Shown here: positions 8,904 through 18,568 of the stretch, one piece after another
Position numbering within the stretch: position 1 is the stretch's first letter
How the letters are laid out: every line of letters starts with the position of its first letter
NCBI GenBank assembly: GCA_009377645.1
Contig: WHTQ01000006.1
Span: forward strand, 1 to 64,000
Length of the DNA: 64,000 bases
From: Micromonosporaceae bacterium
Lineage (GTDB): Bacteria > Actinomycetota > Actinomycetes > Mycobacteriales > Micromonosporaceae
Direction of reading: 5' to 3'
Position numbers and translations under genes: made by a program
The notes under the pieces: model-generated
Told to the model about the DNA's origin: nothing
Databases searched by the model: none
Seen by the model: only the letters and a program-made list of their open reading frames with translations

Positions 8904-8975
8904 TCAGGATTCGCAGGAGTTACACGTATGCGCCGTGAGTCGGGTGTTCTCGACCTTGCGGATCTCCAACTTCAT
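8904..8975 (-). CDS. Candidate RiPP precursor peptide 2 (23 aa)
   Basis: The ATG overlaps the stop of the ThiF-like gene (ATGA), with GGAGGAGGTG just upstream, so the peptide is translationally coupled to the enzyme. It encodes MKLEIRKVENTRLT followed by AHTCNSCES. The core has two Cys in C-x2-C spacing, and the last four residues SCES match the SCDS of peptide 1. The E1-like neighbour, the PqqD-like metallopeptidase and a twin peptide gene together support a RiPP precursor. The mature modification cannot be read from sequence. Confidence 0.8.
   Translation of the reverse strand: MKLEIRKVENTRLTAHTCNSCES
8935..8974. repeat. Leader-encoding direct repeat, copy 2
   Basis: This is the partner of 8798-8837 (38 of 40 bases identical). 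The two mismatches fall at the Ala/Thr codon and at a silent Leu codon. Confidence 0.9.
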
Positions 8976-10141
8976 CGCGTTTCACCTCCTCCGGAGGCTT
9001 GGTCCGGTGTCCGGTCTGGACGAGCTCCAGGACGGTCGACACCGCACTGTGGGCAGTCGGGTGCGGGTAGCCATGGGTCGTCCTGACGGATGGCGCAGCC
9101 GTTGGCGAAATCGATGATGATCGGCCGCCCGGCGTAGGCCGGCGGTTCGAACCGGGTGAGATAGCGCAGCACCTCGAACGCGCACAGGGCGCCGAGCAGC
9201 CCGGCGACCGGGCCGATCCCGCGGTTGGTGCGCGGCTTGTCCGCGTACAGCGCGAACACCGCGCCCTCGTTCGCCACCGGTCCAGCCTCCGGGGTTGCGT
9301 CCGGCCGGTCACCACCGGTGCGGCCGCAGGCACGGCAGGCACTGACACCGGGCTCGACCGACCACACCAGCCCCTGGGTTACCCACATGCCGCCGCGCAC
9401 GTAGGGCACGCCACGGCTGACGCACCCGGCGTCGACCCAGTCGTCGACCTCAGGAGGGCTGTCGATGCCCGACATCACCACGTCGGGGGCGAGCCGGTCC
9501 AGCAGCTCACCCACCTGCGCTGCGCTGTCCACTCCGGCGTCCAGCGCCTCCACCTTGATCGCCGGGTCGAACCCGCGCACCCACTCGGCGGCCAGCAGGA
9601 CCTTGCGGGCTCCAATGTCGTGATGCCGGTACAGGTACTGCCGGGCGAAGTTGCGGAGCTCCACCGTGTCGCGGTCCAGCAGCGTCAACCTGCCCACCCC
9701 GAGCCCGCACAGGTGCGGGATGGTGTTGGAGTTCAGCCCGCCGGTGCCCAGCACCAGGACGTGGGCGTCCCGCAAGGTCTGCTGGAAGTCCTCCCGGCTA
9801 CGGGCCAGCGACGCGAACGACTCGAAGAATGCCAGGTTCGAGAAGAACCGCTCTCGTTCCGGCTGGTCGAGCCGCCCCAGCCGCTGCTCGTCCTCCAGCA
9901 GCCCGTGCGAGTCGAACAGCTCCACCGCAGCGGCGAGGTCGTCGACCGGCACCGGGACGCCTCGCTCGGCGAAGACATCAGCCAGCTCGGCGACCGTACG
10001 GCCGCCCTCGCGCAGCAGCTCCAGCAGCGTCTCGACCGTCCGATCCGGATCAGCCAGCAGGAAGTAGTCCCGGATGTCGTACACCACCCGCAGCTGTTCA
10101 CCGTCCCGCTGCCATACCACACCCTTCAACCGCGGCGTCAT
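8972..10141 (-). CDS. ThiF/E1-like adenylating enzyme with RRE-like N-terminus
   Basis: The 389-residue protein has an approximately 90-residue winged-helix/RRE-like front (LRVVYDIRDYFLLADPD, TVAELADVFAERGVPVPVDD, SHGLLED). An E1/MoeB/ThiF Rossmann domain follows, with GTGGLNSN at residues 132-139, DRDTVELRNFARQ and DIGARK. Two CxxC pairs at about 269/272 and 363/366 probably hold structural zinc. Enzymes of this family adenylate carboxylates, often a protein C-terminus; MccB and TOMM docking proteins are RiPP relatives. The ATG has GGAGGTG upstream. The final codons overlap peptide 2. Its upstream region holds SARP-type heptads and a -10 box. Confidence 0.85.
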   Translation of the reverse strand: MTPRLKGVVWQRDGEQLRVVYDIRDYFLLADPDRTVETLLELLREGGRTVAELADVFAERGVPVPVDDLAAAVELFDSHGLLEDEQRLGRLDQPERERFFSNLAFFESFASLARSREDFQQTLRDAHVLVLGTGGLNSNTIPHLCGLGVGRLTLLDRDTVELRNFARQYLYRHHDIGARKVLLAAEWVRGFDPAIKVEALDAGVDSAAQVGELLDRLAPDVVMSGIDSPPEVDDWVDAGCVSRGVPYVRGGMWVTQGLVWSVEPGVSACRACGRTGGDRPDATPEAGPVANEGAVFALYADKPRTNRGIGPVAGLLGALCAFEVLRYLTRFEPPAYAGRPIIIDFANGCAIRQDDPWLPAPDCPQCGVDRPGARPDRTPDQASGGGETR

Positions 10142-10193
10142 CGCACTGGCACCTCCGGGAGCCGCGTCCGGGGAGTCCGGGCGTCGCCAACCC

Positions 10194-10237
10194 ACTATCG
10201 CCGCCGGCGGTTTCTACCTGGTTTCTGCGTGGTTGCC
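10194..10237 (-). promoter_or_regulatory. SARP-type heptad repeats and -10 box of the RiPP operon
   Basis: On the minus strand, heptads GGCAACC (10231-10237), AGAAACC (10220-10226) and AGAAACC (10209-10215) are each separated by exactly four bases, an 11-bp phase. Nine bases later comes GATAGT (10194-10199), a good -10 hexamer. Phased heptads ending about 8 bp before the -10 are the known architecture of SARP activator sites. The divergent gene at 10304 encodes a SARP. The 5' untranslated region to the ATG at 10141 would be about 45 bases. Confidence 0.75.
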
Positions 10238-10303
10238 AGGCGCCGGTTCCGGTCGGATGATGGGCTGGCTGGGGCACCGCACCATCGGAGGCCGGGAGGT
10301 CGG

Positions 10304-13300
10304 GTGGATCTGGAGCTGCGCGCCTTCGGGTCGTTGGAGATCTCCCGGGACGGCACCGAGGCACGGATCGCCTCTCGGCTGCGGCGGGTGCTGCTCGCGG
10401 TGCTGCTGGCCTCCCGGGGCAAGGTGGTGCCGGCCGCCACTCTCGCCACCAGCATGTGGCCCTCGCACCCACCGGCAGCGGTGGCGAAGAGCCTGCAGAT
10501 CCACATACACCGGCTCCGCCGGGCGCTCGGCGACGCGGGTGCGGTCCAGTACCGTCCGCCGGGCTACGCACTGGCCGCGGCCCCCGAGCAGGTCGACATC
10601 TATCGTTTCGACGAGCTTGCGCGCCGAGGGCACGCGGCGCTGGCTGCCGGTGACGAGCTGGCCGCCATCGACCTGCTGCGGCAGGCGGTCGCGCTCTGCC
10701 GGGGGCCGGCCTTCCAGGGGCTGGACGAGGTTCCGGTGCTGGCCGCGGAGGCTGACCGGCTGGAGGAGCTGCGTCTGGTCGCGATCGAGGAGCGGATGGC
10801 GGCCGAGCTCGCGCTGGGTGAACACGCCGCGGTCGTCGCAGAGCTGAGCCGGTTGGTGGTCGAGCACCCGCTGCGGGAACGTTTTCGTGCCCAGCTCATG
10901 ACCGCCCTGTACCGAGCCGGACGCAAGGCCGACGCGTTGGCCGCCTTCCGCGAGGGCCGGCGGAGGCTAGTCGAGGAGCTCGGAATCGAGCCCAACGCGG
11001 AGTGTCGTGAGCTTGAGCGTGCGATCCTGGCCGATGACCCGGGACTGGACCCGCCGAGCCGCACGGACCGGGTTGCCCGGCGCACCGACTCATCCTGGCC
11101 GGCGCCCAGGCAGCTGCCGCCGGATGTGGCGACCTTCACCGGCCGCACGGCCGAGCTGCGTGAGCTGGACGCGCTGCTGTCCGGTGCGAGGGCCGACGGT
11201 CCGGCGACCGCGGTCGGGATCTCGGCCATCGAGGGAGCGGCCGGGATCGGCAAGACCGCCCTGGCAGTGCACTGGGCACACCGGGTCTCGGGTCGGTTCC
11301 CCGACGGGCAGCTGTATGTGAACCTGCGCGGCTACGCCTCCGGCCCGGCGCTGCGACCGGTGGCGGCGCTGGCAGTCGTGCTGCGCTCGCTGGGGGCGCC
11401 GGCCGAGCACGTGCCGGCCGACCTCGACGAAGCGTCGGCGTGGTACCGGAGCCGGCTGGCGGGCAAACGGGTACTCGTCCTGCTGGACAACGCCGCGACT
11501 GCGGAGCAGGTGCGGCCGCTGCTGCCCGGCGCCGGTGGGTCGCTGGTGGTGGTCACCAGCCGGAACCGGTTGAGCGGCCTGGTGGCGCGGGACGGTGCGC
11601 GTCCGGTACGGCTTGGTCTGCTGCAGCCGGCGGAGTCCTTCTCGTTGCTGTCCCGGCTGGTGGGTGCGGCGCGGGTGGCCGCCGAGCCAGCGGCGGTCGC
11701 CGAGCTGGCCCGCCGGTGCGGGCACCTGCCACTGGCGCTGCGGATCGCCGCCGCCAACCTGATCGCCCACCCGGGTCAGCCGGTCGCCGGCTTCGCCGCG
11801 CAGCTCGGCGCCGGCCGGCTGGCGGCGCTGGCGGTGGCCGGGGACGAGCCGGCGACGGTGTCCGCCGCGTTCGACCTCTCGTACGCCCGGCTGCCCGACT
11901 CGACCCGGCGGATGTTCCGGCAGTTGGGGCTGGTACCAGGCCCGGATGTCACCGCCGAGGCCGCCGCCTCCCTGGCCGGCACCGACCCGGCCGAGGCCAG
12001 GGTGGCGCTGGAGAGGCTGGCCGACGCGCACCTCGTGGAGGAACATGCCGCGGGCCGGTACGTGATGCACGACCTGCTGCGCAGCTACGCGGCCGAGCTC
12101 GCCGGTCAAGACTCCGCTACGCGCCCGGATGCCGAGGACCACGCGGCCGCGCTCACCCGCCTCTACCGCTGGTACGTCGCCGGTACGGACGCTGCGGCGC
12201 GGATGGTGATGCCTCACATGCCCCGGCTCGCGGACCCGGTCGACGTCCAAGGCGTGGCCACTCCCCGGTTCGCCAGCCAGCCCGAGGCACTTGCCTGGCT
12301 CGACGCGGAATGCGGCAACCTGGTAACCGCCGTCGTGGCGGCCGCTGGAGCGCAGCGACGGCTTGCGGCCACGCTGTGTGCGGCGCTTCGCGGCCACCTG
12401 GTCCTCCGCCACCAGGTCGTCGACCTCAGCACGGTCGGGACGGCGGTGCTAGCCGCCGCGGACCGGCATGGTGACCTGCGGGCACAGGCGGCGGCGCGGC
12501 TGGCGCTCGGTTCGGCCGCGTTCGCCCAGCGGCGGCTGCCACAGGCGATCTCGGAGCACCTCGCCGCGCTGACGCAGGCGCGGCGGGCTGGCTGGGAGCC
12601 CGGTACAGCCAGCGCTCTCAGCAACCTGGGCACTGTGCATTGGGAGCTCGGGGACCTGGACCAGGCCGCAGATCGCTTCGCCGAGGCCCTCGTGATCGAG
12701 CGGCGTTCCAGCCGCCGGCCAGCACAGGCTCGGCTGCTGACCTTGGCCGGAGTCATCCACGCCGAGCGCGGCCGACTTCGTCGCGCCGCTGACCACTTCC
12801 GTAGCGCCCTGCTCATCAACGCCGAGCTCGGGCACGACCTCGGCCTGGCGATCGACCACGACAGCCTGGGCCACGTGCTGCATGCGCTCGGCCAGCTCGA
12901 CGACGCCGGCGACCACCTCGAGCAGGCGCTGCGGCTCTTCCGCGCGGCCGGCTACAAGTCCGGGGAGGCAAGCACCCTGGACAACCTCGCTGCGGTGCAT
13001 CGCGACGCCGGTCGGCTCGGGGTCGCCGTCAGCTGCGCCAGCTCGGCCGCCGCGATCGCGCGGGAGATCCGGGCGGAACGGGTGGAGGCGGAGGCGAGCA
13101 ACACGCTGGCGACGATCTTTGAACGGCTCGGACGGCACCTACCGGCCATCGAGCACCACCACCATGCGCTTCGGCTGGCCGTGGCGGCCGGCAGCAGGTC
13201 CACGCAGATCGGCGCGAAGGTCGGGCTCGCCATCGCACTGGTCGGCGACGGCCGTTTCGAGCTGGCGGTGAGCTATGCCGAGCCTGCCCGGGCGATGGCG

Positions 13301-13492
13301 GCGACCGCGGGCTACCTCGTCCTGGAGGCGGATGCGCTCGCCGCGCAGGCACGAGCGCGGCTCGCCCTGGGCGAGCCGGCACCCGCTGCCGAGCTGGCGC
13401 GGCAGGCGATCGAGCGACACCGCCGCAGCGGCCACCGGCTCGGCGAGGCCGAGAGTCGCCGCATCCTCGCCGCTGCTGGCGCGCAGGAGTGA
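10304..13492 (+). CDS. AfsR-like SARP-NB-ARC-TPR transcriptional activator
   Basis: The 1062-residue protein has, in order, an OmpR-type winged helix (about residues 1-90, LRAFGSLEISRDG), a BTAD domain (about 95-245), an NB-ARC/STAND ATPase and TPR repeats from about residue 720 to the end. The ATPase has Walker A GAAGIGKTAL near 312 and the typical FPDGQLYVNLRG. Such proteins activate antibiotic and RiPP clusters by binding phased heptads near the -35 region. GTG 10304 follows GGGAGGT and starts exactly at the DNA-binding domain. It is divergent from the ThiF-like operon and is its likely pathway-specific activator. Confidence 0.9.
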   Translation: MDLELRAFGSLEISRDGTEARIASRLRRVLLAVLLASRGKVVPAATLATSMWPSHPPAAVAKSLQIHIHRLRRALGDAGAVQYRPPGYALAAAPEQVDIYRFDELARRGHAALAAGDELAAIDLLRQAVALCRGPAFQGLDEVPVLAAEADRLEELRLVAIEERMAAELALGEHAAVVAELSRLVVEHPLRERFRAQLMTALYRAGRKADALAAFREGRRRLVEELGIEPNAECRELERAILADDPGLDPPSRTDRVARRTDSSWPAPRQLPPDVATFTGRTAELRELDALLSGARADGPATAVGISAIEGAAGIGKTALAVHWAHRVSGRFPDGQLYVNLRGYASGPALRPVAALAVVLRSLGAPAEHVPADLDEASAWYRSRLAGKRVLVLLDNAATAEQVRPLLPGAGGSLVVVTSRNRLSGLVARDGARPVRLGLLQPAESFSLLSRLVGAARVAAEPAAVAELARRCGHLPLALRIAAANLIAHPGQPVAGFAAQLGAGRLAALAVAGDEPATVSAAFDLSYARLPDSTRRMFRQLGLVPGPDVTAEAAASLAGTDPAEARVALERLADAHLVEEHAAGRYVMHDLLRSYAAELAGQDSATRPDAEDHAAALTRLYRWYVAGTDAAARMVMPHMPRLADPVDVQGVATPRFASQPEALAWLDAECGNLVTAVVAAAGAQRRLAATLCAALRGHLVLRHQVVDLSTVGTAVLAAADRHGDLRAQAAARLALGSAAFAQRRLPQAISEHLAALTQARRAGWEPGTASALSNLGTVHWELGDLDQAADRFAEALVIERRSSRRPAQARLLTLAGVIHAERGRLRRAADHFRSALLINAELGHDLGLAIDHDSLGHVLHALGQLDDAGDHLEQALRLFRAAGYKSGEASTLDNLAAVHRDAGRLGVAVSCASSAAAIAREIRAERVEAEASNTLATIFERLGRHLPAIEHHHHALRLAVAAGSRSTQIGAKVGLAIALVGDGRFELAVSYAEPARAMAATAGYLVLEADALAAQARARLALGEPAPAAELARQAIERHRRSGHRLGEAESRRILAAAGAQE

Positions 13493-13600
13493 GATCACCG
13501 ACGGCGGCGCGGGTCCCACCGCCCCCACAGGTGGACGCACCGGTGCCGAACCGGGCACTATCGGCAGGCATCCTGCCCGCTGTTACCCCGGAGGCCGATC

Positions 13601-16600
13601 ATGCACCCTGCCGACGCCGGCTACCTGCGCACGCCCACCATCTGCGGCGACAATGTGATCTTCGTCTGCGACGACGACCTGTGGCTGGTCTCGGCCGCCG
13701 GCGGCCGGGCGTACCGGCTGACCGCCGGGGTGGCCGAGGCGAGCGGCCCCCGACTGTCCCCGGACGGGCGGCTGCTCGCCTTCGTCGGTCAGGAGGAGGG
13801 TCCCCCGGACGTGTACGTCATGCCGGCCGTCGGGGGCGACACCCGCCGGCTGACCTACCAGGGCGGGATGATGGTGGTGGCCGGCTTCGACCCGGCCGAC
13901 GGAGCGATCCTCTACGCGACCGACGCCGACCGCCCGTTCTTCCGGGACCGGTGGCTGCACCGGGTCAGCCCGGACGGTGGCCTGCCGGAGCTGCTGCCCT
14001 ACGGCCCGGCGGCGGCGATCGGGCACGGCCCGGGCGGCGGGGTGGTGCTGGGCCGGTCGGTCGACGACCCGGCCCGCTGGAAGCGGTACCGGGGTGGCCG
14101 GGTCGGTGACCTGTGGGTGGACCCGGACGGGTCGGGGCAGTTCGGCCGGCTGATCCGGCTGGACGGCAACTTCGCCAGCCCCTGCTGGGTGGGGGAGCGG
14201 ATCTACTTCCTGTCCGACCACGAGGGGGTCGGCAACGTCTACTCTTGCACCCCGCAGGGGGAGGACCTGCGCCGGCACACCGACCACGAGGACTACTACG
14301 CGCGGCATCTCAGCGCCGACCAGCACCGGCTGGTCTACCAGGCCGGGGCACGGCTGTGGCTGCTGGAGCCGGGCGGCAGCGGCCCGCGCCCGGTGGCGGT
14401 CGAGCTGGCCAGCTCGCGCACCCAGCGCAGCCGGCGGTTCGTCCCGGCCGCCGAGCATCTGGACACCGTCGACCTGTCACCGGACGGGGCCGAGCTGGCG
14501 GTCACCACCCGCGGCAAGGCGTACGGGTTCGGCAGCTGGGCCGGGCCGGTGCGCCGGTACGGGGAGCCGGACGGGGTGCGGTACCGGCTGCTGCGCCATC
14601 TCCACGATGGCAAGCAGATGATCGCGGTCGCCAGCGACGAGTCGGACCGGGAAGCACTGGTGGTGTTCGGGCCGGACGGCACCGCCCAGCGGCTGCCGGA
14701 CCTGGACGTCGGCCGGGTGGTGGAGCTGGCCGCCGCCCCGACCGCGGCCGGGCTGGCGCTGACCAACCACCGCTGCGAGCTGCTGCTGGTGGACCTGACG
14801 GCGGCGACCCCGCAGCTGACCACGGTGGACACCAACCAGTACGGGGAGCTGGCGGACCTGGCCTGGTCTCCGGACGGGCGCTGGCTCGCGTACACCTGCC
14901 CGACCAGCCCGCGCACCTCGGCGATCAGGCTGGCCCGGGTGGAGACCGGCCAGACCTGGCCGGTGACCCGGCCGGTGCTGCGCGACAGCCGGCCGGCGTT
15001 CGACCCGGACGGGCGTTACCTCTACTTCATCGGCCAGCGGGCGCTCGACCCGGTCTACGACGAGGTCCAGTTCGACCTCGGCTTCCCGCTGGGCAGCCGG
15101 CCGTACGCGGTCACGCTCCGGGCGGACACCCCGGCGCCGTTCCTCCCGCAGGTGGAGCCGCTGTCCCGCGAGGAGGAGGACGGGGGCACCGCCGGTACCC
15201 GGGAGCGGGCGGACCGGACACCGGTGCAGGTCGAGATCGACCTGGTCGGGATCGAGCGGCGGGTGACCGCGCTGCCGGTGCCGGACGGCCGGTACCGGCG
15301 GGTGGCCGGCACCAGCCGGAAGGTGCTGTTCACCTCCCGCCCGGTGGTCGGGGCGAGCAGCCGGGACCTGCTGGCCGGCCCGGCGGCCGACCTGGTGCTG
15401 GAGATGTACGACCTGAAGACCGGCAAGCAGGAGAAGGTCACCGGCGGGCTGACCGACTTCCGGCTCGGCGCCGACCACCGGACGCTGCTGCTCCGGGCCG
15501 GCAACCGGCTGCGGGTGGCGCGGGCCGGCGTGACCCTGGAGGAGGGTGACCGGGCCTCCGACGAGCCGGGCCGGACGAGTGGCTGGGTGGACCTGGACCG
15601 GGTGAAGGTCTCCGTGCGCCCGGACGCCGAATGGCGGCAGATGTTCCGGGAGGCGTGGCGGCTGCAGCGGGAGAGCTTCTGGTCCGCGGACATGTCCGGT
15701 GTGGACTGGGACGAGGTCTACGGTCGGTACCTGCCGCTGGTCGACCGGGTCAGCACCCGGTCGGAGTTCTCCGACCTGCTGTGGGAGCTGCAGGGGGAGC
15801 TGGGCACCTCGCACGCGTACGAGTGGGGCGGCGCCTACCGGAACCGTCCGGACTACCGGCAGGGTTACCTGGGGGTGGACTGGACTGTGGACCCGAGCAC
15901 CGGTGCCTACCGGATCGGCCAGGTGCTGGAGGGCGACCTGTGGTCGGCGGACGACACGTCGGCGTTCAACCGGTCCGGAGTGGACGTGGCGGCCGGCGAC
16001 CAGGTGCTGGCGATCGGTGGAACCCCGGTCAGCCCGACCGTCACCCCGCCCGAGCTGCTGGTGAGCCAGGCCGAGGAGGAGGTCCAGGTGACCGTCCGGC
16101 GGGGAGACGGCGCGCCCCGTACGGTCTCGGTCCGGGCGCTGGCCGACGAGCGGCCGGCCCGGTACCGGGACTGGGTGGAGGCCAACCGGGCGCTGGTGCA
16201 CGATCGGACCGGCGGCCGGGTCGGCTACCTGCACCTGCCGGACATGCAGGCCCGCGGCTTCGCCGAGTTCCACCGCGGGTTCCTGCCGGAGCTGGACCGG
16301 GAGGCGCTGCTGGTGGACGTGCGCTACAACCGGGGCGGGCACGTGTCCGGGCTGCTGCTGCAGAAGCTGGCCCGGCGCCGGCTCGGCTACGTCTTCCCCC
16401 GGTGGGGGGTGCCGGACCCGTATCCGGAGGAGTCTCCGCGCGGGGTGCTGGTGGCGATCACGAACGAGAACGCGGGCTCGGACGGGGACATCATCAGCCA
16501 CGCCTTCAAGCAGCTCGGTCTCGGCCAGCTGGTGGGTAAGCGCACCTGGGGCGGAGTGATCGGGATCTGGCCCCGGCACCGGCTGGCCGACGGCACCACC

Positions 16601-16846
16601 ACCACCCAGCCGGAGTTCTCGTTCGCCTTCGACGATGTCGGCTGGCGGGTGGAGAACTACGGCACCGAGCCGGATCTGGAGGTCGACATCGCGCCGCAGG
16701 ACTACGCCAAGGGGTTGGATCCGCAGCTGGACCAGGCGGTGGCGTGCGCGCTGGCCACGCTGGCGCAGCGGCCGGCGCACACCCCGAACCCGTCCGCCCC
16801 GCCCCGGCTCGGCCGCCCGACCCTCGCCCCCCGGGAGCCGGCCTAG
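13601..16846 (+). CDS. Tricorn-type S41 peptidase
   Basis: The 1081-residue protein has the full tricorn layout: a six-bladed and a seven-bladed beta-propeller in the first two thirds ([27 protein letters not shown]), a helical segment, a PDZ domain (about residues 760-860) and a C-terminal serine protease core. [13 protein letters not shown] carries the nucleophilic Ser and the S1 Asp. [10 protein letters not shown] supplies the likely catalytic His. Tricorn is a cytoplasmic peptidase that degrades oligopeptides from the proteasome. The ATG has GGAGG 7-8 bases upstream. No operon partner is evident; the SARP gene ends about 108 bases before. Confidence 0.92.
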   Translation: MHPADAGYLRTPTICGDNVIFVCDDDLWLVSAAGGRAYRLTAGVAEASGPRLSPDGRLLAFVGQEEGPPDVYVMPAVGGDTRRLTYQGGMMVVAGFDPADGAILYATDADRPFFRDRWLHRVSPDGGLPELLPYGPAAAIGHGPGGGVVLGRSVDDPARWKRYRGGRVGDLWVDPDGSGQFGRLIRLDGNFASPCWVGERIYFLSDHEGVGNVYSCTPQGEDLRRHTDHEDYYARHLSADQHRLVYQAGARLWLLEPGGSGPRPVAVELASSRTQRSRRFVPAAEHLDTVDLSPDGAELAVTTRGKAYGFGSWAGPVRRYGEPDGVRYRLLRHLHDGKQMIAVASDESDREALVVFGPDGTAQRLPDLDVGRVVELAAAPTAAGLALTNHRCELLLVDLTAATPQLTTVDTNQYGELADLAWSPDGRWLAYTCPTSPRTSAIRLARVETGQTWPVTRPVLRDSRPAFDPDGRYLYFIGQRALDPVYDEVQFDLGFPLGSRPYAVTLRADTPAPFLPQVEPLSREEEDGGTAGTRERADRTPVQVEIDLVGIERRVTALPVPDGRYRRVAGTSRKVLFTSRPVVGASSRDLLAGPAADLVLEMYDLKTGKQEKVTGGLTDFRLGADHRTLLLRAGNRLRVARAGVTLEEGDRASDEPGRTSGWVDLDRVKVSVRPDAEWRQMFREAWRLQRESFWSADMSGVDWDEVYGRYLPLVDRVSTRSEFSDLLWELQGELGTSHAYEWGGAYRNRPDYRQGYLGVDWTVDPSTGAYRIGQVLEGDLWSADDTSAFNRSGVDVAAGDQVLAIGGTPVSPTVTPPELLVSQAEEEVQVTVRRGDGAPRTVSVRALADERPARYRDWVEANRALVHDRTGGRVGYLHLPDMQARGFAEFHRGFLPELDREALLVDVRYNRGGHVSGLLLQKLARRRLGYVFPRWGVPDPYPEESPRGVLVAITNENAGSDGDIISHAFKQLGLGQLVGKRTWGGVIGIWPRHRLADGTTTTQPEFSFAFDDVGWRVENYGTEPDLEVDIAPQDYAKGLDPQLDQAVACALATLAQRPAHTPNPSAPPRLGRPTLAPREPA

Positions 16847-16949
16847 CGGCCCCGGCGGCTAATTGTTCGTAAAGAACTGGCCGGCATCCGGGACCTGCGC
16901 GGCTTGTGACCCTATGGTTCGTCCAGGCCCGACCGTGGAGGTGTTGGTG

Positions 16950-18191
16950 GTGTCGCCGCCCGGCATCGATGTCAACCCGGATCAGCTCGAGCGGTTCAAG
17001 GAGTTCGTGGCGGAGCAGTCGGACCACCTGTACGGGCTGGTCGGCTACGCCAGCAGCACCTGCGGCACCACCGACGGCCTGGACGGCGCCATGGATGTCC
17101 TGCGGGGACCGATCGAGGACCTCGCCGCCGCGGGCCGGCTGGTGGTGTCGCTGTCCGGCACCGGTCTCGGCCCGTACGGCGGGGTCGCCGGCAAGCTGCA
17201 GAACGTCCTCACCGAGTACCGGTACGCGGACGCGGAAAGCGCGGACTACCTCAACCAGCTCTTCCCGGACCCGCTGGAGTCGCTGCCGGTGGACGTGCCG
17301 CTGCCGGACGACCGGGGACCCGCGCAGCCGATCTTCTCGTACAGCCACGCCGAGGCACCCGACCCGGCGGTGCCGGAGGAGGACGTGGCCGAGCTCACGG
17401 CCGACGAGATCGATCCCGGCGGCGTGCTCGGCACCTTCGCCGACGCGTTCGAGTGGGTGTTCGGATGGGACCCGCTGCAGGAGCTGGTCGAGCCGCTGGT
17501 CGGGAGGTTCGGCCGGCTTGCCTGGCTGTCCACCGCGTACGTCAACATGGGCGATGCGATCTACCGGGTGGCCTGGAACCTCCGCGAAGGCACCTACATC
17601 GTGGCGCCGCACTTCAACGGGCAGGCCGGTTCGGCGTTCGAGCTGCTCATGTTCCGCTGGCACATGGGACTCGGTGGGCTCGGCGACGCGTACCACGTGG
17701 TGTCGACGCTGTTCGCCGGGGCGAGCCGGGTGATCGGCGACCTGGTGAGCTGGGCGCTGGACAAGCTGTACGAGATCATCGAGTGGCTGGCTGCGAAGCT
17801 TGCCGGGGTGGGGCTGGCGAAGACGGTGGGCAACGCCCTGTGGAACATCGTCACCGAGTTCGACCTCACCGCCGCCTACGACGAGGTGCGGGAGATCTAC
17901 GACGACGTGATGGGTCTCAAGGACAAGATCGGGGAGATCAAGGAGGCGTACGAGACGCTCAAGGAGAACCTGGTCGAGATGTGGAACACGATCGAGGAGG
18001 TGGCCGGCGTGGCCAGCGATCCGCGCCAGGCGATGGAGGACGCCATCGAGGACGAGGTGGCCGACCTCGCGAGCCGGGAGGTGCAGATCGAGCAGATGGG
18101 GGTGGGCGCCGCCCAGTGGCCGGCGGAGGTCGGGGTGGTCCGGGTCGGGCTGCTGCCACTGGGGTCCACCAGTGTCCAGGGCTACTACTGA
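16950..18191 (+). CDS. WXG100-like, probably T7SS-related protein, function unknown
   Basis: The 413-residue protein opens with a helical segment (VNPDQLERFKEFVAEQSDHL) resembling the EspC/WXG100-type N-termini of ESX-linked proteins. A central part (about residues 195-280) has FNGQAGSAFELLMFRW, close to a WXG hairpin, followed by hydrophobic and amphipathic helices. A charged coiled-coil-like stretch runs from about 310 to 370. There is no classical signal peptide. GTG 16950 is chosen because GGAGG lies 8 bases upstream; ATG 16915 is possible. The 108-residue gene follows 10 bases later. I do not recognise a catalytic domain; a secreted effector or structural T7SS protein is plausible. Confidence 0.6.
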   Translation: MSPPGIDVNPDQLERFKEFVAEQSDHLYGLVGYASSTCGTTDGLDGAMDVLRGPIEDLAAAGRLVVSLSGTGLGPYGGVAGKLQNVLTEYRYADAESADYLNQLFPDPLESLPVDVPLPDDRGPAQPIFSYSHAEAPDPAVPEEDVAELTADEIDPGGVLGTFADAFEWVFGWDPLQELVEPLVGRFGRLAWLSTAYVNMGDAIYRVAWNLREGTYIVAPHFNGQAGSAFELLMFRWHMGLGGLGDAYHVVSTLFAGASRVIGDLVSWALDKLYEIIEWLAAKLAGVGLAKTVGNALWNIVTEFDLTAAYDEVREIYDDVMGLKDKIGEIKEAYETLKENLVEMWNTIEEVAGVASDPRQAMEDAIEDEVADLASREVQIEQMGVGAAQWPAEVGVVRVGLLPLGSTSVQGYY

Positions 18192-18201
18192 GGTGAGGAC
18201 G

Positions 18202-18528
18202 ATGGCCGACCACGACGACGACTGGCTCGGGATGTCGGCAGTGGACCGGCTCCGGCAGGCCCGGGACCGGTTGGCGCCCGCCCGCCCGGACGGCACCGGC
18301 CCACCGGCCTCAGCGGACGGTGAGCCGGAGCCAGCGCCCGAGCCGGACCCGGAGCCTGAGCCGGTAAACCTGGCCGCCCCGGAGCATCGTGACAAGCTCC
18401 TCGCGCTGTTCCGGTGGGCGGCCGAGGGCCGCTCCTGGGAGGACGTGCGGGACGAGGCCGTCCCCATGTTCTTCCCCTCGCGCAAGCCGGACCCGCGCAG
18501 CGACGGTCGAGCCGGCGGCTCTGGGTGA
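18202..18528 (+). CDS. Small acidic Pro/Glu-repeat protein, unknown
   Basis: The 108-residue protein has an acidic start (ADHDDDWLGMSAVDRLRQAR), a low-complexity linker of alternating Pro and Glu around residues 38-56 and a C-terminal helix pair (HRDKLLALFRWAAEGRSW). It starts at an ATG with GAGGTGAGG upstream, 10 bases after the WXG100-like gene, so the two are almost certainly one operon. A chaperone or partner of the larger protein is a reasonable guess from adjacency only. Confidence 0.65.
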   Translation: MADHDDDWLGMSAVDRLRQARDRLAPARPDGTGPPASADGEPEPAPEPDPEPEPVNLAAPEHRDKLLALFRWAAEGRSWEDVRDEAVPMFFPSRKPDPRSDGRAGGSG

Positions 18529-18568
18529 TCGCGCCGGGAGGTGGGTGTGTGTTCGCCAGTTCAGCGCA

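Noticed and set aside
16870-16885. GTTCGTAAAGAAC as a possible LexA site
   Set aside because: The half-sites are in the wrong orientation and spacing (GTTC-N5-GAAC), and the gene is not a repair gene.
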